The translations under genes and the position numbers were made by a program. Of a stretch of 18,640 nt of DNA, positions 15,823 through 18,640 are shown piece by piece. Where the stretch lies: assembly GCA_964625775.1 (NCBI GenBank), contig CAZVEH010000045.1:1-18640 (forward strand), given 5' to 3'. The notes beneath the pieces are model-generated. The model made no database searches and had not been told where the DNA came from. It was given only the letters and a program-made list of their open reading frames with translations. The stretch comes from GCA-2786165 sp964625775 (lineage in GTDB: Bacteria > Pseudomonadota > Gammaproteobacteria > Legionellales > Legionellaceae). Position 1 is the first letter of the stretch; every line of letters starts with the position of its first letter.

Positions 15823-16962
15823 TTATAACCCTTCTATCTTAAGTTGCATGACCTTGCCATGCCAAGAAACCAATAAGACGGGCGATTTTTGCATCTCGTA
15901 AGCATGCATCCCATCCGCACTTGTCATACTTCCAATCCAACCTGGCGATAAAATAGTTAAATTAGTGCGAACAAACATTTTATTATCCAACAACCAAGCA
16001 CGCGCATCACCACCACTCACCACCAGACGTGTACTACCAGTGGGCGGTACGCCATCTAAAACATGCAGCAATGCATCACTCGCGGATGGCGGCATACCTT
16101 CTTCCATAGGCAGGCTTTTTGCATTTGGCCCATATCCTTGCACACGCAAATCAACTCGATAATCAACTGCTTTCTGGCCAGGAATCAACGTCAACATCAC
16201 GGGCGTATTCAAACCACTTAAACGCACAGCTAAATTGCCATATGTATATAATTTGGTAGCTTGAATCATCAAAGTATTGCCAGTTTTATCCCATTGGATA
16301 TTAAATGACGATGGATCACCCAAATCAAAAGCGCTGATTGGCCAAGGCGCTCCTGTTGAATCTAAAAACACTAAAGACGACACAAAACCCTGAGACAGTC
16401 GAATCACCGGGGGCGTTGATCCAGGAGACAAATTTACAAATTGCGAGGTTGCTGTGGGTTTGGGAGGGGTATCAACATCCGTAGTTTTTGCAAATTCATT
16501 TTGATTATATTTTTTTCTAAGATTTTGTATTTTTTCCGGATCCAAAGGAAACAATTGGTTTTCCACACCTTTAAATGCAAGTTCGTCAATCATTTCACCC
16601 TCTTCATCCGAACTTAAAGTCACAGGCATGGACGGCGCAGTAGGTAGTGTGGGGCTGCTTTCAGCGGCACGTTGTGCCAAACGTGACGGAGCGCCTCTTG
16701 CTGCCACGGCCCGCGGATTATTTGCAGCCACTGCCCGTGGATTGATCGGTGTGGGGGTAGAGGCAGGTGAATTTGCAGACGCTACAGCATCTAAATCTTG
16801 TGCCATATTCGGAGAATCTTTTGCGAGTTTTTTTTGTAAAATACGCAATTGATCCAACGCTTGGGTAGAAGACACATTATCTTGTGCGAACACAACTGCA
16901 GTTGAAACAGACAACCCAATAAAGCCAATAAATACCGCATAATTTAAGAGCTTAACCCTCAT
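15823..16962 (-). CDS. icmK: IcmK/DotH, VirB9-like outer-membrane core protein
   Basis: DotH is exported to the periplasm and joins the outer-membrane core complex with DotC, DotD and DotG. The protein is 379 aa (Legionella about 360). It has a clear Sec signal peptide, with basic residues MRVK and a hydrophobic core to about residue 26 (VVFA, then QDN). A low-complexity linker rich in Ala, Pro and Arg at about 60-115 contains a small internal repeat (NPRAVAA twice). The conserved part begins near 120 (EMIDELAFKGVENQLFPL). The C-terminal domain at about 175-379 includes PPVIRLSQGFVSSLVFLD, GAPWPI and RLVVSGGDARAWLLDNKM, as in the DotH family. Its ATG overlaps the icmL stop by four bases (ATGA at 16959-16962), so translation is coupled. 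icmE starts 4 bp after its stop. Confidence 0.96.
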   Translation of the reverse strand: MRVKLLNYAVFIGFIGLSVSTAVVFAQDNVSSTQALDQLRILQKKLAKDSPNMAQDLDAVASANSPASTPTPINPRAVAANNPRAVAARGAPSRLAQRAAESSPTLPTAPSMPVTLSSDEEGEMIDELAFKGVENQLFPLDPEKIQNLRKKYNQNEFAKTTDVDTPPKPTATSQFVNLSPGSTPPVIRLSQGFVSSLVFLDSTGAPWPISAFDLGDPSSFNIQWDKTGNTLMIQATKLYTYGNLAVRLSGLNTPVMLTLIPGQKAVDYRVDLRVQGYGPNAKSLPMEEGMPPSASDALLHVLDGVPPTGSTRLVVSGGDARAWLLDNKMFVRTNLTILSPGWIGSMTSADGMHAYEMQKSPVLLVSWHGKVMQLKIEGL

Positions 16963-17600
16963 GATGTTACAGTCCCAGTCGCAGGCGCAGACACAAATTG
17001 GGCGATACCAATACCCCTCGGTGAATTCAGCGTGTCGACACGAGTGACTAACATCGTCACATTAAGTGTCTGTTGAGAAAATTCGCTCGCACTTTGATAG
17101 GTCACCAACATAGGCATTTGAATACGCCAAGCATATCGGCCATTGAGCACACCTTTTTGCAAAATGACTGGGGCACTTGTTGCAACTGCGGATACCACTA
17201 ATTTTTTTGCCTTTACCGCTTCCAGGTTGTTAGACGCACCCAACGCTGACACAAATTGATCCCAGCCCTCGGCAGTAAAAAATCCAGAAGCAGCCACCAA
17301 TTCAGAACGATAATTGACGAAATTATAAGAAAATGTTGCAATCGCAGCCTGGTTGGCCCATTGCAATATGGCTGAATCAGATTGATTGGGTGCATTCAAG
17401 GCCACCAAAGGCGTGATTCTGCCGTTGATGCTTGTTGCAAAATAACGTGGCTCAGGCGGATGCAAAATGACGTAGGTCAGCATGCTGGCCAAAATAACGT
17501 TGGCAATGATTGAAAATAATAAAATTAATATCATTTTTCGTTGGCCATCGCGATAAAAATTGTTTCTCATGATGACTGCTGAGACCGCATCTTCTGCCAT
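16959..17600 (-). CDS. icmL: IcmL/DotI, inner-membrane VirB8-like protein
   Basis: DotI is a bitopic inner-membrane protein with a periplasmic VirB8-like fold that forms a complex with DotJ. The protein is 213 aa, almost exactly the Legionella length. The cytoplasmic N-terminus carries the family motif RNNFYRDGQRKM, followed by one membrane segment at about 24-46. The signature HPPEPRYFATSINGRITPL comes next, then a periplasmic domain with VNYRSELVAASGFFTAEGW. No signal peptide cleavage is expected. The ATG at 17600 has an AGGA-type site in the 14-bp gap after icmM, and the 3' end overlaps icmK by ATGA. It shares its signature segment with icmM next to it, so the two are paralogues. Confidence 0.97.
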   Translation of the reverse strand: MAEDAVSAVIMRNNFYRDGQRKMILILLFSIIANVILASMLTYVILHPPEPRYFATSINGRITPLVALNAPNQSDSAILQWANQAAIATFSYNFVNYRSELVAASGFFTAEGWDQFVSALGASNNLEAVKAKKLVVSAVATSAPVILQKGVLNGRYAWRIQMPMLVTYQSASEFSQQTLNVTMLVTRVDTLNSPRGIGIAQFVSAPATGTVTS

Positions 17601-17614
17601 ACTGTCCTATCCTC

Positions 17615-17899
17615 TCATTGTGGTATTTCTCTAACATCGCTGTCTTGATTCGTATCATCCGCCAGTAAAGGATCAGAACTCAGATTAGGTCCATTCATAG
17701 CAATCAATGGAACCGGCGGTGTTTCACCATATGTGGCATAATAATCTGGCTCGGGAAGAACATAATAGGCATAAAATAGCCCTATACCTAAGCATACATT
17801 CACCAAAATAGAAATCACCATGATGGTTTCTGTACCTCGATAGGTCTTGACATAAAATTGTTTGGAACGCTTGATCAAATTCCATGTTTTTACACCCAT
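17615..17899 (-). CDS. icmM: IcmM/DotJ, short paralogue of DotI
   Basis: DotJ is a short bitopic inner-membrane protein that pairs with DotI. The protein is 94 aa, the Legionella DotJ length as I recall it. It has a basic N-terminus (about 1-22, with FYVKTYRGTE), one membrane segment at about 25-47 (IMVISILVNVCLGIGLFYAYYV), then LPEPDYYATYGETPPVPL. That segment aligns with the matching segment of the adjacent DotI (PEPRYFATS, ITPLVALNAPN against VPLIAMNGPN). It ends soon after this motif with an acidic tail, so it lacks the periplasmic VirB8-like domain, which is normal for DotJ and not a truncation. The ATG has GGAG five bases upstream. icmN ends 19 bp before its start. Confidence 0.93.
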   Translation of the reverse strand: MGVKTWNLIKRSKQFYVKTYRGTETIMVISILVNVCLGIGLFYAYYVLPEPDYYATYGETPPVPLIAMNGPNLSSDPLLADDTNQDSDVREIPQ

Positions 17900-17918
17900 A
17901 TCTACTCCAAAACCCTTT

Positions 17919-18458
17919 TTAAGCTACAACTTGTTTAAAAACAATCTCAATTCTAGAATTCGGTGATGCATCTGTATTTTTGGTGACAGCAACTATAGGT
18001 TTATCATCCCCTAAACCTTCTGTAAATACAATTCTTGCTTCAATATTATGCGTCCATAAATAATTTCCAACGGCTTGGGCACGAGCAAGGCTTAAAGCGC
18101 GCGTACGTAGTTGCGATTGTTGATAGCTTGCATAACCCGTCACTTGCACTGTGATTTTACGAAAAAGTTGCAAATAACAAACGACATCATTGAGCAACTC
18201 ATAGGATGCCCAATTAATTTTCGGAGATTGGTCGGCAAAAATCAAATGAGATGGGATACTGATCAAATAAGCGTCCCCCATCGTAATGATACGAACTTTT
18301 TTGGTTTTGAGTTTTTGATACATGCTCATGATGGCAGCGTCTGTTGCCCCATCGACCCCAGCGGGTAATGTAGGAATGTCGTCGATGTAAGAAGGCGCCT
18401 TTGATTGACATCCTAACAGACTCCAACACAAGAGAAACACACTCAATAATACTCTCAA
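17919..18458 (-). CDS. icmN: IcmN/DotK, outer-membrane lipoprotein with OmpA-like domain
   Basis: DotK is a lipoprotein of the Dot/Icm outer-membrane complex whose OmpA-like domain probably binds peptidoglycan. The protein is 179 aa (Legionella about 189). A TTG start at 18458 is the first possible start after an in-frame stop about 30 bases upstream, with GGGG seven bases before it; no ATG is available before the lipobox. The signal peptide ends in the lipobox SLLGC, with Cys 17 the lipidation site. The C-terminal half has the OmpA motif (TRALSLARAQAVGNYL) and ends with NSRIEIVF, close to the usual NRRVEI. It is the first gene of this cluster in transcription order. No end of icmO, its neighbour in Legionella, is seen within 180 bp upstream. 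Confidence 0.93.
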   Translation of the reverse strand: MRVLLSVFLLCWSLLGCQSKAPSYIDDIPTLPAGVDGATDAAIMSMYQKLKTKKVRIITMGDAYLISIPSHLIFADQSPKINWASYELLNDVVCYLQLFRKITVQVTGYASYQQSQLRTRALSLARAQAVGNYLWTHNIEARIVFTEGLGDDKPIVAVTKNTDASPNSRIEIVFKQVVA

Positions 18459-18610
18459 CGTTAAGCCCCAGAAAACTGAATTACTTAGTCAATATGCTAT
18501 GTATTAAGGTAATTCAAAATGATGTATCGGTTATGGAAATAAAAACATAGAACGCAGCTAGATACAAGCAATTTCTATCCCAGAGCTCTGTACGGTACGA
18601 TTTATAAAAC
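18459..18610. other. Non-coding spacer upstream of icmN
   Basis: I see no gene here on either strand. The stretch is AT-rich and holds the weak icmN promoter candidate. In Legionella the gene before icmN is icmO/dotL, very close to it. No 3' end of such a gene is present, so icmO is either further upstream or elsewhere in the genome. Confidence 0.5.
18489..18517 (-). promoter_or_regulatory. Weak promoter candidate upstream of icmN
   Basis: On the minus strand TTGAAT (18517-18512, 4 of 6 of -35) is followed after 17 bases by TATTGA (18494-18489, 3 of 6 of -10). A CTTAATAC motif inside the spacer (18508-18501) resembles half of the PmrA element cTTAATATT known from Legionella and Coxiella, but only one imperfect copy is present. 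Its position upstream of the first gene is the main argument. Confidence 0.25.
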
Positions 18611-18640
18611 CGTCGTTGCGAGGAGCGTAGCGACGAAGCA
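18611..18640. repeat. Hairpin repeat at the window edge upstream of icmN
   Basis: CGTCGTTGCG and CGTAGCGACG can pair over ten positions (eight Watson-Crick, two G-T) around the loop AGGAG, followed by AAGCA. This resembles widespread REP-like intergenic elements with a GCGAGGAGCG centre. The element may continue past the window. It separates icmN from whatever lies upstream. Confidence 0.5.

Noticed and set aside
18501..18510. PmrA binding site upstream of icmN
   Set aside because: Only one imperfect half-site is seen, without the tandem copy at the expected distance, so it is kept only as a note.

Overview
This window carries most of a Dot/Icm type IVB secretion system (T4BSS) gene cluster. 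It points to a Legionellales gammaproteobacterium (Legionella / Coxiella / Rickettsiella / Berkiella / Aquicella-like), probably intracellular or host-associated. The basis is the recognisable Icm protein families, their lengths (close to my recollection of the Legionella proteins) and their order. Genus and species cannot be decided from the window. A separate icmM/dotJ gene sits beside icmL/dotI, which argues mildly against Coxiella burnetii itself; as I recall, that species has two icmL copies there.

Layout. Bases 1-501 hold no intact gene: a palindromic repeat, a 5'-truncated GIY-YIG endonuclease remnant (90-368), a second palindromic repeat (394-437) and a likely promoter. A large ankyrin-repeat protein follows on the + strand (544-3405). 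It converges, with 7 bp between the stops, on a large minus-strand gene of unknown function (3413-6463). Both look like candidate secreted effectors, by inference only. From 6639 to 18458 ten genes run on the minus strand, read right to left: icmN/dotK, icmM/dotJ, icmL/dotI, icmK/dotH, icmE/dotG, icmG/dotF, icmC/dotE, icmD/dotP, icmJ/dotN, icmB/dotO. This is the Legionella order icmN-M-L-K-E-G-C-D-J-B. The cluster is cut off from icmO on its upstream side by a spacer with a hairpin repeat at the window edge. Downstream, the unknown large gene occupies the place where Legionella has tphA-icmF.

How the genes work together. DotH, DotG and DotK, with DotC and DotD (not here), make the outer-membrane core complex. 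DotG also spans from the inner membrane to the outer membrane. DotF, DotI, DotJ, DotE and DotP are inner-membrane components. DotO is the VirB4-like ATPase at the cytoplasmic base. DotN is the zinc protein bound to the DotL coupling protein.

Most genes are packed with 4-36 bp gaps or overlap (icmL/icmK by ATGA). Two larger gaps, icmC-icmD (121 bp) and icmJ-icmB (178 bp), each contain a plausible sigma70-type promoter. The main oddities are the long decapeptide array of DotG with five cysteine pairs at exactly 24-residue spacing, a cluster of inverted and direct octamers at the icmB promoter, the orphan large gene after icmB, and palindromic repeats at the borders, one of them inside the orphan gene.
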